A stretch of DNA of 64,000 nt from Carya illinoinensis (lineage: Eukaryota; Streptophyta; Magnoliopsida; Fagales; Juglandaceae): the NCBI RefSeq assembly GCF_018687715.1, contig NC_056759.1:831501-895500 (forward strand). The letters run 5' to 3'. Position numbers and translations under genes: made by a program. The notes under the pieces are model-generated. The model was given only the letters and a program-made list of their open reading frames with translations, searched no databases and had not been told where the DNA came from. Positions 22,601 to 61,761 of this stretch are shown here, one piece after another; within the stretch, counting starts at the first letter, position 1; every line of letters starts with the position of its first letter.

Positions 22601-24152
22601 CTTGGTGAGGTTAGCACCACCTTCTCTCTCTCCTGCAGGACGGACCGCCTTTTGCTCCCTCTAACCCTCTCCCTACTCCGGGTTTGGGTCCGTGCTTCAA
22701 ATTTTGGACGCACTTTGGCCCCCAGATCCGGCTACTTCCGGTAATTCCCTCTCTCCTCTCCACGATTCTTACAGTACCATGTCCTAAACACTTCACCTGC
22801 CGTTAACTTAAAAATCTCAGATTAATTATCCACAAAAGAAAGAAAATCTTGAAAATGGTCGATGAACCTTGAACTTCCTGTCGTCCTAGGAAATGCCCTT
22901 TTTGCATTATACGATACTTGCTTACTGAAATTGCGATGTGGTTCCCTCTGTAACTCATCCTTTGCATATCGCTTTGCTTGCTACTTGTAGGTTCAGTGTG
23001 GGCTTGAAGTTAGGGTTGCATTGCTCTGATTTTAGCTCGTATTTTTTTTATAGTTTTTTTTTTTCCAATTTTACTTTGTTCTTTCTTTTTGGTGAGGAAT
23101 CTTTCATTTCCAAACCGAAATGAGGAATTATGAATTCCCTCTTTGTTCTGAAACCTGCAATATCATATACGCATATATCCTCTCAAGAAAAGAATACAAA
23201 CCCTTAACTGGAGGGCCAATGATATACGCATATATCCTCTCAAGAAAAGAATATCCCCTTAACTGGAAGGCCAAAATACCGTATCTCAAAACCGTACGTA
23301 CTTAACACAGATATACATAAATACAAAGTATTCGTGTATACACACGCTCACATACATTTGTATAATAAAGTGAATATAAATATATATATATATATATATT
23401 ATGTGATACATATAAATGCATACAAACAAATACACCACACAAATACATACATTTTATGTATATGTGTATATAATTACATTGATCTGCGTATATGCGATGC
23501 ATATTTACATACGCACACATGCATTTAGGATAGATGCTCACATTATCTTCTCCTTTTTCATTATTGGGTATCTTTTCAACAACTACGTGTATAAGCCCTT
23601 GTGCGTTTTCCTATTTATAACTGATACAGTTCCAGTAAGTCTGTTCTCGTACATGTATATGATGCATGGGACATTCTGATACGTTGACAGATATTTGATT
23701 TGAACGCTTTGTTTAATTTACTCGTAACTGTGTCAGTGTTTTCATCTCTCTACGAAATTGGCAAGGAATAAATATAACTTCAGCATATGGCAAAATTGGT
23801 TACATAATTCTTATAGCGGAGTTGTACGTTATACCTATCAAAAAATTCTTATAGCGGAGTTGTACCTTCAAGTCCGGCTTGACTGCCGATTTGGGCACGA
23901 AGATAGAAATATATTTATGGCATATGATATTTAAGGAATCCCGATTATCACGGATACTTTTTTTTTTATAAGTATTATCACGGATACTTGAAGGCATTAT
24001 ACACTGCTTGTGGACTGATTTGTGTCAGTCAAAACCAATTAATATCTTTTGATTTCAGAGCATTATTATGATCTGAACTGTAAGATTCTTTTAATCATTC
24101 ACTTGCCATTAGTAGATTTGAATTCAAAAGATGTTTTTCTTCCTCCTAGAAT
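22600..24152 (+). promoter_or_regulatory. Likely promoter and 5' UTR region of the PICKLE gene
   Basis: The coding start is preceded directly by a splice acceptor (TTCTTCCTCCTAG, ending 24149), so a 5'-UTR exon must lie upstream. The CT-rich, GC-richer stretch at 22610-22800 is a plausible first exon, but its donor cannot be fixed. The stretch also holds tandem duplications (about 55 bp near 23166-23275, about 38 bp near 23807-23868) and an AT/CA microsatellite zone (23330-23520) whose overlapping short ORFs are not genes. Confidence 0.4.
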
Positions 24153-50028
<25,876 letters not shown>

Positions 50029-52632
50029 CACATACATGTAACATCACTAAAGCCGCCCATTCTTACACATTCTCATGAAGCATTGCTCTCTATAACATTT
50101 CAAAGTAACAATTTTTACCTGAAACCAAATTAATTTTAATGGAACTTCATGGGTAGTTTACAAAATCTCTTATTTAGTTTCTACTTCTGTTAAGGTGTGT
50201 TTGATAACCACCAATTCTGATGACGCTCCGAATGCTTGTAAAGGAGGAAGAAGTGGTGGTTGGGTGTGTCTATGACACTTCTGATGCCAAAGTTAGAACG
50301 TATCTTTTGTTGAGAACTAAGAGAGGAAAAAATAAGAAAGTTATGAAAGTGATTAACTTTCTTCCATTACCAGCATGTTCCTATTTATATTAGGAAAATT
50401 CTATGTGCAAGTCATTTTTGCGGATTCCTTTGTGCACTTCAGTGATATGATTGGTTGTGTATTAAAAAAAAATTAATCCAGCCAATCATATCAGTGGAGT
50501 GCGCAGGGAGTGCACAAAAATGACTATATGTAGCATTACTCTTTATATTAAATCCCTTGAAGGATCCTGACCCTTCTGTTATAGTAATGATCATCCCTTG
50601 CTTTAGACAGCATGACGAAGTATTTAATGTGATCGTTCTTGTCAGCTACAAGGACTCGATTTTGGTGCTGGTTATTCGACATTGCATTTAATGTGGCCGA
50701 TCGTGCAGGGGATAGGATTTCGACTAGTATTTCGACTAGTATTTTGTTCATTAATGTGCTAGTTTCATGGGAAGGCTATTTGTCTTTCCCTTTTTAGGCC
50801 GGCTGGGGCTTCTTCTCTGTTATCTCCCGGCCTGGCAAGTCATGGGTTATGGGTTTTGGTGGAGTGGCTTGAGCCTGGCCTGGCTGAGTATAAAACCTCC
50901 ATTCCACTTCCATAGGAGGATTGTTGGTAAGAAATGCTTGAAATGATTGATACTTCGGCTTTGCACTTTCCAGTATAGATTTTGTTTCATTCAAAAACCA
51001 AAGACTTGTAATGTGGATGCAATTATCAAGAGTTGTATACTTTATTTCAAAAAATGAATTAGAATGGTGCATTCTATGATTTCAATGGTATATCGTTTGA
51101 GTGAAGACAATAAAGGGGGTAAAGCTATGCATCCGACTAAAACCTAAATTTAAACAATTCCACTCGATTTTCACTGCTGAAAAGAGTAGTGTCATTGGGT
51201 CATTGATGGCCCCTCTCTCCTCTGCTCACTCAAAACCCTTTCGGCAAAAGTATCGCTTCCCTTCAAAGTGGTTTTGATTAATTCATGTGATCATTAGCTT
51301 GAAGAGTTCGCTTTTGAAGAGCAGGGAAGGTTTTCTAAACCATAAGTTGCGTACATTTGGGGCGCCTGACAGTGTGATCCAGATCTTTATTAGTTTTGAA
51401 ATCTTCTACCGAGTTTCTCCCTATTTAAGTAATATAAGCATCTTCTTCTCTTAAAAGTGCCATTTTGTTCTTTTGAATTAATAACAAATAGCCAAAAGAC
51501 TGTCCACGGTTTCTGTTCATGACGTTACAGTAATCTCGGTAACTGTTCACAATTCTATTGACCAAATCCTATTACTTTCTATGTCACATTCCTTTGTATT
51601 AATCAGTTAAGAGTCACGCTTAGGAGAATAGTGTAGGCTTGAATGAATATATTTGCTCGTACGAACAAATACCGGATTGATGAGCCCCCAAAAAAGCTTA
51701 TATTGTCATCAGAGGTACACAACGGATTATTGTCAAATTTTCATTGTTGGTCGTGATTGTTCCAAAACTTGTAGCTGCATGCAGGAACAAGAGCCCTCCA
51801 CGAGTCAGTTCCCCGGGGCGTGCTGCTGAGGCATACATGCATACAAAACAGTATTACACAGACACCCACATGCATGTGCATAGCCATAACGATTCAAATT
51901 AGTTCTCTTTTACGTTCAAACTAGTCATGAGTATTACAACACTCTCTTAGATTGAATAAGAAGAAGAGATAAATACTTTTGCAAAGAAGAGATGATAATG
52001 AAAGGACTGATGGTTAGCAGGTAAGACTATGGGGAAAGCATAAATTTCCAAGTTCATTCAAGAGCTGCTTGCAAAGCGTCAGTTTAACAGGTAGAAACTG
52101 GGCAATTCTAAGTTTTTGCCTTATGAACAATGGATTAGTTACTTACTGAGCTATTTATTTGAGTCTTTCCAAATGAATTCACGCTTAAGAACCACACCCA
52201 AATATTTGGATAATTCTGAACCTTTGATTATGAAATCTTAAGTTGTTTAAGAACCAAGAGATGAAAAACAACCATAAAAATAATTATCGGGTGTGCAAAT
52301 AATCAAATCATACCATGATGCTAAGCTCTCCTACAACATCCCACTGGTCCTTCAAAATAATATCATCAGAAAGAAACTACTTTAATTTGATTCTTTGATT
52401 AGCTTCAAAGAAACAACTAAACAAAGGGAAAATATCACTAAAGTGCAATCACTGGTTAAATAACCAAGACTTTTCTCCTTTCAGCATATTTACCACGAAG
52501 TTGATAAAGCAGATTCTTTAACCTAATGGCCGGGGTCTAAAATAGAATGTGAAAATCACGTCTAGTCAAAGATATTACAGTCAAACTATAAAAGAAGACA
52601 GCTCTACTAGCGAAGCTAAAGCAAATATTATA
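50029..52632. other. Intergenic DNA between PICKLE and the response regulator
   Basis: Holds the 3' UTRs of the two convergent genes, whose ends cannot be fixed, and a MITE (50393-50541). No other gene seen. Confidence 0.6.
50393..50541. mobile_element. 149-bp MITE with 9-bp flanking repeat
   Basis: Long inverted halves (TCATTTTTG...CAGTGATATGATTGG at left, CCAATCATATCAGTG...CAAAAATGA at right). Flanked by TTTATATTA at 50384-50392 and 50542-50550. An 8-9-bp target duplication suggests the hAT class. Confidence 0.75.
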
Positions 52633-55600
52633 TTATATTACCCGTTTCACCATTGCAGTCACTATGTCTTCCAGTGAGCCAAAACTACTAGAAATATAAC
52701 TTTCTTGTGGCTTCCTTTGGTCCCTGAGCCCCTGCTTCAACTTCAGTGATGTCTCAACATTAGATTTATTGACCTCTTCATGCTTCGTGTATGAAGGATC
52801 AAAAAAATTTGATTCTCCAATTGAATTGAAATCCATGTCTGGGTGGAAGTTCTTTGGTTCTGAACTCTGAACGAATGGACCCACAGCAGCTTGCACAGGG
52901 ATCATAGAGTTCATTGTATTACACATAACATTGGAGTGATAAGAACTATCAGGATTATGGTCTACCCACCCTTGAGGTCCGGCATTATTACTTATTTTCC
53001 CAGCATTACTGCTGGTCAGGCTTGCTCCGCAATGCATGTCTGCCCTTCTATCCTGCAATTCAGTGGATACTGAAGTAGCAGAAGAAACATCATGTAGATT
53101 ACTCCCCATTTGCAATGCCCTTTTAGACATATCATCCCTCACATTACTTTGATGCATGGTAGACTGGGTAGTCTGTTTAAAACAGTCATTTAATTGAAAA
53201 GAATTTGAGTGAATCCCAGATGACTGAGCAGCAGTTGACCAGTTTTCATTCAATCTCCTGTGATCCAGCAAGGGGGAAGACAATTCAGAATTTAAGGAGG
53301 CCAATGAAACGGGGGAGTGATTTCCAAATACTTCACCACCTTGAACTGCTTGAGGGTTTTGTTCTAACATCAATGTTGTGTTTGCGACACCAAGAAGAGG
53401 ATTGCTTGAGCTACCAATGTTTGTTTTGGCATCTAGGAGGCCACTGCAAATGGGGAAAATTGCTCTATTATCAATAGCAGTGGACAGTTCCCTGACATGA
53501 GTAACACCTTTAATATGTTGTAGTTGATCAAGACCTAGGGTCATCGGCATTCCTTGAAGTACATCCCCATTATGGTTTCCAGGATGTATGACCTGCTGTG
53601 AGTCGGCCTGATCAACAGTAGAGCTGCTTGAACTTCGTGCATGACTAAGTTGATTCATTCCAGAAGAAGAAAGACCACGCATTCCCATACCAGCTGGTGT
53701 GTTCAATCTACCAAGCAACCCACTAGGTGGGAAGGATCTGAAACTGGTGTTATGAAATTGCCCAGATCCATTCAAGGTATGGAAATTTTCGAGTCCATTC
53801 AGAGAACCCATTCGTAAATATGAAGAATCTGTACCACCTAAGGCAGCTGCCATATTAGCTTGCTGGTTTACCATACTGTTGAGTCTTTTAAGGTAAAGCC
53901 TGTATTTCTGCAACCGTAAATAAAGTAGTAAGCATCCCATAATCAATAATAAGTTCATATCACATGACCTTAGAAAAGAAGGATCAGATTCTATGCCTGA
54001 AGATGGCTTGCCACATTCTCTCTTGTAAGCTTTTCAACATTCATCAGATCTAGGATTTTTTTTGGTACAGCCTCTGCATCCAAAAGAAGATTAAACATAA
54101 TGAACTTATAAGAAAAGGCTCCATGCCTGAAACATTAAAAGTGGAATAATAATTACTGCAGAGGTTTTCACTTTAATGATATAGGTAAAGAACATACTGT
54201 CAATGCCCAACTGATGAACGGCTGCAACAAACTTGCGATGCAGCTCCACAGACCAAACAACACGAGGTTTCTTCTGAGTTGATGGATCATCGTGCACATT
54301 TTCATCATGCTCCTCATCCTCATCTTCATCCTGATCCTTCCGTTTTTTATTGAGCTTCCCATTCGGATCCGAAAGTGTCCCAGCAGACCCTGATCCTCCA
54401 CCAATGCCAAGATGGGGCTTGTCTTGACTGCCAGAATTATTCGAGTCTTTTGAATCAAATTTCTTTCTCCTGACAACATGTTGCCAGATGTTCTTCAGCT
54501 CCTCAATTCGAACAGGTTTCAGTAAATAATCACAAGCTCCATGGGTAATTCCCTTCATCACAAGCTTGGGGTCATCATTGGCGGACAACACTACAAATGT
54601 TAAAATTAAGCCCGATTAACTAACCGCATGCTGCAAAGAGTGCCGCAATCTAAAAATAAACTCACAGAATGTAAGCACATTGTAAACTTTGACAGGGACC
54701 AACACATTCAAGTGCTTTTAAAAATGCCCTTTGTTTCTTCTCTGGAAATCAGACAAACATACTGCATTATGTTTTCAAAAACAAAAATCTCACAGTTTAT
54801 CAAATTGTCGAAGTTTCTAAGATCGCAAAGATAAAGTTTTTAAAAAAAGCCAGTTTAAACAACCCTTATTATTCAATCTACTACAGGTTTTTGTTGACAA
54901 ATCAACGAAAAATTTAGTCACAGAATACTAGAATGGCAATATACAAAGAAAAGAAAAGTTAATATGATGAAGATCAATTAGTGCTCCTGCTTCCTGGCTT
55001 ACTTATGACAGGTAGGTCCATCTCAAGACCCACAAGCTCAAGCAGCTTAAAGCCATCCATGTCTGGCATATGAACATCACTGATGACCAAGTCAAAGTTG
55101 TTCTTGTTTTCTCTCAGCAACTTCAATGCTGTGATTGCTTGATTCGTTGTCGTAACTGCAAAATCCAAAACTCATGACGAAGATCAGGCCAAGTTTGTAA
55201 AATAGAAATAAATGCTTTCTCATATCTCCCAAAGCTACATAAACAACCAAAATTACTGAACTAAGCCATAGTCCAATAATATGACTAGAGAAAATTCACG
55301 AAATAAAGAACGAATCTCAGTAATAGGCAGATATCTGAGAAAGTATCTCCGCAAACAGAGAAATCCAATCCAATATATGAGAAAGTAGACATAAAAAACA
55401 AAGGGTGTGGTAAAAAATTGTACGGAACCCATACAGATTCAACGTACTACGATTATAGCAACAAGATGCAAAAACTGATTATATAGAAACAATTTGTATA
55501 GAAGATCTTTAATAACAACCACAAATCCAGAAACCCATATCCAAAAACTGATTATAGAAAGCAAAGAAATTAAGAAAAGAGCCACAAGATGCAAACCGTG

Positions 55601-55726
55601 ATATTGGCATCGACGAAGAAGGGTCTCCAAGACAAAGAGGCAAGTGGGGTCATCGTCAACTGCGAGCACACGCATTCCAATAGGAAACTGGTCTCTGGAA
55701 TCATCCATTATAGGCTCAACTGTCAT
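52633..55726 (-). CDS. ARR10/ARR12-like: Type-B response regulator, ARR10/ARR12-like (675 aa)
   Basis: Nuclear transcription factor at the end of the cytokinin His-Asp phosphorelay. Exons on the minus strand: 55726-55597, 55155-55003, 54590-54198, 54073-53997, 53907-52633; 2028 bases in frame. Receiver domain (about 18-135): acidic DDD at 24-26, phospho-acceptor Asp70 in [10 protein letters not shown], Lys119 in LLKPV. A linker with the basic KLNKKRK and an acidic run follows. GARP/Myb DNA-binding domain at about 200-262 ([11 protein letters not shown] ... [17 protein letters not shown]). The C-terminal half has GSGQFHN and [18 protein letters not shown], which resembles ARR10. Intron 4 (53908-53996) has a GC donor. 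The end ([11 protein letters not shown] then stop) could hide one more donor (GTAATA after the CGG codon), but no later exon is recognised. Start chosen at MTVEPIMDD because the open frame upstream lacks family likeness. Confidence 0.92.
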
Positions 55727-57330
55727 TTTCTGCAAGCAGACTGATGGAAAAAATTCAGAGAACAAGAACAACGGAAAATGACCGTTCCAACAATATGCTC
55801 TATGTTCTATGGTAGTGAACAAACCCAGAATCTACTGAACAGAGAGAAGCAGAGAAAAGGATTTGCAAAGATTATGTAATAGTATGTGATATGAATTCAG
55901 AGAGAGAGAGAAAGAGTCTTTAAAAGTGGCAATTTGACCGGGGAAAGAGAGAGAAAAGGAATCTAATGAAACTACTATCTATAAACTGTGAAATCTGCAG
56001 AATGGAGATTTGAGCGTCACTGAAATATAGCATATTATACCTTGCCAAACTGACAAATTTTCCACTTCGTGTCGTCAATACTGCGTATAACTCACGCGCT
56101 GGAGAAGCTCAAACTTGGGCGTTGAAATTTCCGAGTATTTTCTTCTGGATCAAGCAGAAATGTTCAATAATTTGGAAAGGGATGAAAAATAAAAAGGGAA
56201 AAATGTTCACTTTTTTTAGATTAAACGTTCAATTAATACATTATATATAATAGAAACGAAAGTTCCGCTATAATATTTCTAAACCATCGAATAAAAAGGT
56301 AAAAAAATAAAGTTACTATTAAAAAAGATATTTTTTTTATAACATAAATTTTATATTTATTTTTTTAAAAAAATTATACGATATTTACATTATACAACTG
56401 TAAATATTATTTTTTAAATTTATATAATATAAAATATATTTAATCTAAACCATCTAATTTTAAAAAAAAAGTAATTAGGATCTTATCCAGTAATTTTTAT
56501 GTGCTAATGTTTTACTTTTTCATAAGATTTTTTTTAAAAAAAAATAATTTATATAATCTTAAAATATGTAAATCTCGCATATTTTTTTAAAAATAGATAA
56601 ATATCTACTATTTAAGAATAAAATGTGAAAGGTAGACAGCGTCCGGTCCAAATGAAGTCTCAAAGGATAAAAATTTGCATTAATAAAAGGAATTTCAACA
56701 TAGAAAAATATGTTTTACGAAAGTGAACCACGTTTTATTTCGGGGGAAAATTCATGGTGATGTAGTTGGTTTTGATTGGTGCGAATGGGGCCTCGATTTT
56801 CTTGGAGTCTTATGCCGTCGGTCGGTCATTTTCAAAATGATTTTGGGCAAAGAATTTGTTTTTTTGTTTGAAAAGGAAACACCAAACATGTTTTTTTAAT
56901 AATATTTACAGGCATTTCTTTTTTGGTCGGCTTTAGGATTATTGAAATTGGTTGTTGGCATCGGAGACTCAATACCACAATAAAGGGGACTTTAATTTAT
57001 TTTTCAATTTTTAATTTTTTTTTTTAATTTTGTTTTGGTGGATTCCGTAAAGCATGCGCAAGCGTGCTTCCTTCCCTGCTGATAATATACCAAAAATAAG
57101 ATAAGGAATGCTGCTTTGCCAACTCTTTCTGCCTTTTCGAACTCTGAACTGATTCCTTTTTCAGTTTTGGGACTTTTAATAAGCTTCTTCTTCTTTTGAG
57201 GGTCAAAAAGCCTCTTCCTTTTTATTAGGGCCTAATGCTACACCCAATCCCCAATAAAGAGATATTTGAAAACCCATTAATTTCCCTCCTATTTCTCCAA
57301 ACCCAAACCCATACCATATAATAAAACTTA
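55727..57330. other. Response-regulator upstream region and AT-rich intergenic DNA
   Basis: A GA-repeat near 55899-55912 (CT-rich on the gene strand) is a likely 5' UTR element. A TATA box cannot be picked with confidence. The rest is AT-rich with no gene. Confidence 0.5.
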
Positions 57331-57545
57331 ATGGGTGCTATCTGCATATACGGAAAATGAAAATTTCATCCCGCACTCCATCTCTGCATATAAACAGGTA
57401 GGGGCGGGGCTCCCTGCTCTGCCCCTACCTCTTTATAAAGGGGTGCTATCTGCATATAAAGAGGTAGGGGCGGGGCTCCCTGCTCCGGTATTGGGGGGTG
57501 GGGCAAACAACCGAACACCTCATCCTTCCCGTCTCCCACCCACTT
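57330..57545. repeat. GC-rich islet with a direct and inverted repeat
   Basis: GGTAGGGGCGGGGCTCCCTG occurs twice (about 57401 and 57465), each after TCTGCATATAAA, and an inverted CTGCCCCTACCTCTTTATA lies between them. Strikingly GC-rich in AT-rich surroundings. The same style recurs at 58172-58350. Confidence 0.7.
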
Positions 57546-57701
57546 CAAAAATATTATGTTCTAATAGATTTAAAAATATATATATATATATAAATATATT
57601 TTTTAGACTCAAATTATTAAATAATTAAATTGTAAATTAAAATTTATATATATAATAATTTAAAAACTAATAACATAAAAATTATGTTACTAATTTTTAA
57701 A

Positions 57702-57884
57702 TTTGTTAAACTTGTTCATAATAGTCATAATAGAGTGAGAACAGTAAGTCCCACATTGCTCAAATAAGACTATTGTATGGCTTTGGAGTTCTATATAAAG
57801 GTGGCCTATGGTGCCCATACCATATGCAATCTTGTGATGAACAAGTCTCACTCTATTGTGACTCTTGTGAATAAGTTTAACAAT
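57702..57884. mobile_element. 183-bp MITE with 38-bp inverted ends
   Basis: Left end TTGTTAAACTTGTTCATAAT and right end TTGTGAATAAGTTTAACAA are inverted partners that extend into AATAGAGTGAGA / TCTCACTCTATT. The centre has AGTCCCACATTG and CTATATAAAGG. No ORF. Confidence 0.7.
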
Positions 57885-57904
57885 TTGTAATATATTTATA
57901 TATA

Positions 57905-58125
57905 TATAGAGGAATGCTACACATCATCCCACACCACACACTTTATATATTAAAATATTATTTTTTATTTTTTTTATTTTTTATTTTATTTTATTCTTAT
58001 TAAACTAATTAAATTATTCTATTTATCATCCACACACTACATATTTATTATAGGAAAAATGAAAAAAAATTAAAATAAGTGTGGTGTGTGAAGTGTGAGG
58101 ATGACAAGAAAATTTTTCGATATAT
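57905..58125. mobile_element. MITE-like inverted repeat
   Basis: CATCATCCCACACCACACAC at the left is matched by GTGTGGTGTGTGAAGTGTGAG near 58080-58100. The centre is T-rich. Ends approximate. Confidence 0.55.
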
Positions 58126-58171
58126 ATATATACAATTTGTAAAATATAAATATATATTTATAAATATAAGT

Positions 58172-58350
58172 ACAAGGTTCGGGGTGGGGGAAAAGTGGAG
58201 CGGGGTTGAGCCCTGCCCGGCCCCCGCCCCTGCTTAGTGTATTGCATGCGGGACAAGGGACCCCACCCCGGCATGTGTGGTGCGGGGTATCCCGTCCACC
58301 CATGCGGAAGCGGGGCGGACGGGGGCGGGCTCTCGCTGCCCACCCCTAAT
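58172..58350. repeat. GC-rich islet ending CTGCCCACCCCTAATAAAA
   Basis: High G+C with runs such as GCGGGGCGGACGGGGGCGGG. The inverted reading TAGGGGTGGGCAGCG is the type of end found on GC-rich hAT-like non-autonomous elements in plants. The two ORFs here are chance frames. Confidence 0.5.
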
Positions 58351-61300
58351 AAAACTTCTATTACCTACAATTATTTTTATATTTTTATAATATATTTTAT
58401 TGATTAACTAAATCAGTTATTTTATATTAAAAAAATAATATGATCAATCACATTAATAACATACATAAAAAAATAAGTAAAAATGATTACACATAAAAAT
58501 TTTACAAAATTAAATCCCCTATGCACCCCTCTAAAAAAATAGTAACGTTAGGTATACTTTTTGTACAAGTCTTCTATAAAACTTTGAGCCCCACCAAAAA
58601 AAAAAAAAAAAAAAGTGAGTATGGATTTCAAACTTTTCTGTAGTCCATTTTTTTTATAAAGAGCTTATACGAGATTTGCGCATTTAAGATTTATATATAT
58701 TATTTATCTAAAAACAAATACTGTTGACTCTTGAAGCATTTTTATGAAAACTCTTTGCATAAGAACAAACATAATAACAAAAGAAATAATTTGTTTAAGT
58801 TCTAAATAGATAAATTTTACGTAAATTTTTATAAAAAAATGAGATCCAACTATTAAAAATTAAAAAAAAATTATTATTTAATAGTAAAACCAAATATTTT
58901 ATAAAGGACTTGCACGGAACTTATACCTAGAATTACTCATTAAAGTTTTTCCCATTCCGTGCAAATTTGTAAAAAAGTTTCCATGCATAAATCAACATGA
59001 ATTTAATTAAAGAAATTATTTATATAGTTTGAAGTTTTCATACTTATTTAAAAAAAAAAAAGTAAGAGAAATTTGATATCCTTCTGAAAACATTAACTTT
59101 TGCATAACAGATTATACTTTCTTCAAATGGAATACACGATATTTACACTAAAAAATTGTATATAATATTGTTCATTTAATTATATTTAATATTAGAATTC
59201 ACCTAATATTTAAATATTATGATGTATGGGTGTTATGTTTACACGTCTCTAATTGTTAAAAAATCTTTAAATAAAAGAATTAAAGAGAATCTAATTATAA
59301 CATCATTAATGACAACTTTCCAATGAAATATTACAAAAATAGCTGTATTATCAGTTGAAAGAGATAGGTCGTATCTTACACGAACACAAGGTGTAGAGAG
59401 GTTCCGAATTTTTTTGTTTTAAAAAAGAAAAAGAAAAAAAAGAGTAGGCGATACAAGTACGATGACTTAATTGGTAATTTTCTTTATTTTTTATTTAAAG
59501 GCAATCGATGCACGAAAAGCTATAGCGAATGAGCATATAGTTAAATGGCCACTACATTTTTTGGTGTGTCGCGACTGCGAATAAACTTACAGCACGTGGT
59601 TCTCTCAAACACATCAATGGAAACTTGCGTCATCTGATCTAATCATGTTTACTTTCCCCATTCTTCACTATTCATTTGGATCCTTTAACTTTTTATCTTA
59701 ATTTCATCATCCTACCAAGCTTTCTAGTTTCTTCTTTGTCTTGATGATTTGGAACTTTCAAGAGGATAATGCATGGATCGAAAAGCATTCATCACCAATA
59801 TTATTACATGTTTCCTTTCTTCTTTAAATTTTTTAAAAAATATTTATAATTTTCTTATTAGCTATTTACCAATCACTTTGATGCTGTATTAATTAGAAAA
59901 ATAAAAAATAAAAAAAGAATTACATTAATTTTGAAATTATAATCTGATCAGGAGGAGTTTCTTTCTTCCGACAACATCTTGCTAGCTTGCTTATAAGGAT
60001 CCAGTGAACATCATGCAGTACCATATGGGTCCAAAGTCCAAACAAGGTAGCTAGGCTAGCCACCAAAAGATTTATCAATTAAAAATCAAAAGCATAATAA
60101 TCATAATCAACAAACCCATTAACATCAAGAAGGGGTACTTTCAAAACTTGCATGATAGTCAGAAAACCATCAGCACGAACATATATATATATATATATAG
60201 TACACTCTATATCGTATAATATATTATATTATATCTAGAAGATTCAGGCTGGGTGGAAAATCTTGATCAGATTCCTAGCTTTTTCCTTTTGGAGTCACAT
60301 GGCTGCCTAGCTCTCTCTTTAGCATGATTTAAGGTGATCAGTATGCAAGGACTAGTACTGATAAAATAGGGTTTTTTGGAAATGGGGAAGGGTGGAAGAA
60401 CAGGGCAGGTACCTCCGGCCTCAGCCCTCAACTTTAATTTGATAAAAATGCTCATGAGCATGCGTGCTAATTAACATCTTGTCTACTACTTGTCTCCCAC
60501 CGGGGATATATATAACATTTGGGGTGGGTTCGTACTATATATATATATATATATATCTTCGACTTCCAGCTTTTCCGTATTTTCGTTTATATATATATAT
60601 ATATATATCCTGTAATCTTGTTCCACTCAAACATGCATGGCTGTCAATTTTTTCGAGCCAGACTCATGAGTTAAGCCTCCATCGAATTGATGATGATCAA
60701 TCCCTACCAATAATTACAGACGTACGTGAAGCTAAGGTCAACTCAATAATTGTCAAGTATTAGTAGACGCGATTGATAGATAATTCTTTTTTATATGTAG
60801 TATAAGTATTTTTGATGTTTTATTAATTATCTCTCCCATGAATTGAGTGAGCTAGGCATACACTTACCAAGATAAGTGAGTGCGGGATTGAATTGGGCCT
60901 ACCCATGACTATGGATTAGCTAGAATATATAGATCGATCTTATATTACGTGATAAGTGTCTGACGAGCAGGTTGACTTAAATGCGGTTTGGATAATAAGA
61001 TAAAATAATTAGATAATTTTAGATAAAAATTAAAAATTAAATAAAATAGTTATTAAAATATAATTATTTTTTAATATTATTATTATTTTAAAATTTAAAT
61101 TATTTATTATGTTTTATATGAAAAATTTTAAAAAATTATAATAATAAAATGAAATAAGATAAAACACTTGTTATATCTAAACGGGATCTTAGTGTGATGA
61201 ATGTAATTACCTAACAATAATGATCCAAGTGTCCGATTGGTCAGGTGTTCGCTAGAGATCAAACTCATAAATAGGCTTTAAAAATGAAACCTGTGCAAGC

Positions 61301-61597
61301 GAATAAATGGTCACGTAAGATTACTGAGTAGAATAATTCTTTATATAATGTTATCTTGTATAAATAGATTACATCACATGTCAATCTTGTAAAATCCAGG
61401 AATGAAGCTGAAAGATAATGCAAGATAAATTACGAACTATTATAATATAAATTAAACAATTAAATTTATCATTTCTTATCTGTTTGTGACAATTGTTTAA
61501 CATTTGGTATAAAATCACACTCATAAAAACATTTGAAGAATTAAGAGGTTCACGAGTAATAAAGCACAATTTTTCTCCCAATCGAGATCGATAATCA
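58351..61597. other. Intergenic AT-rich DNA
   Basis: No gene seen. There is a worn inverted repeat at about 58553-58925 (AGGTATACTTTTTGTACAAG against CTTGCACGGAACTTATACCT), a MITE at 60983-61187, and AT microsatellites near 60181, 60536 and 60587. Confidence 0.6.
60983..61187. mobile_element. MITE of the GAGATGAG family (copy 9)
   Basis: GCGGTTTGGATAATAAGATA at the left and TATATCTAAACGGGATCTT at the right; AT-rich core with TTATTTATTATGTTTTATAT. More decayed than copies 7 and 8. Confidence 0.6.
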
Positions 61598-61723
61598 TCA
61601 ATGTGACATGTCCCATGTATTCGAAGCTGCCCAAAAAGAAAATTATATTAGTCCAAATTAATCGTAGCCACTTTAATTAAGGCTGTTTAAGAAATAATTA
61701 TACAAAATAAATTAGGGGAATAA

Positions 61724-61761
<38 letters not shown>

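Noticed and set aside
23302..23679. Overlapping ORFs on both strands upstream of PICKLE
   Set aside because: They run through an AT/CA microsatellite; composition alone keeps them open.
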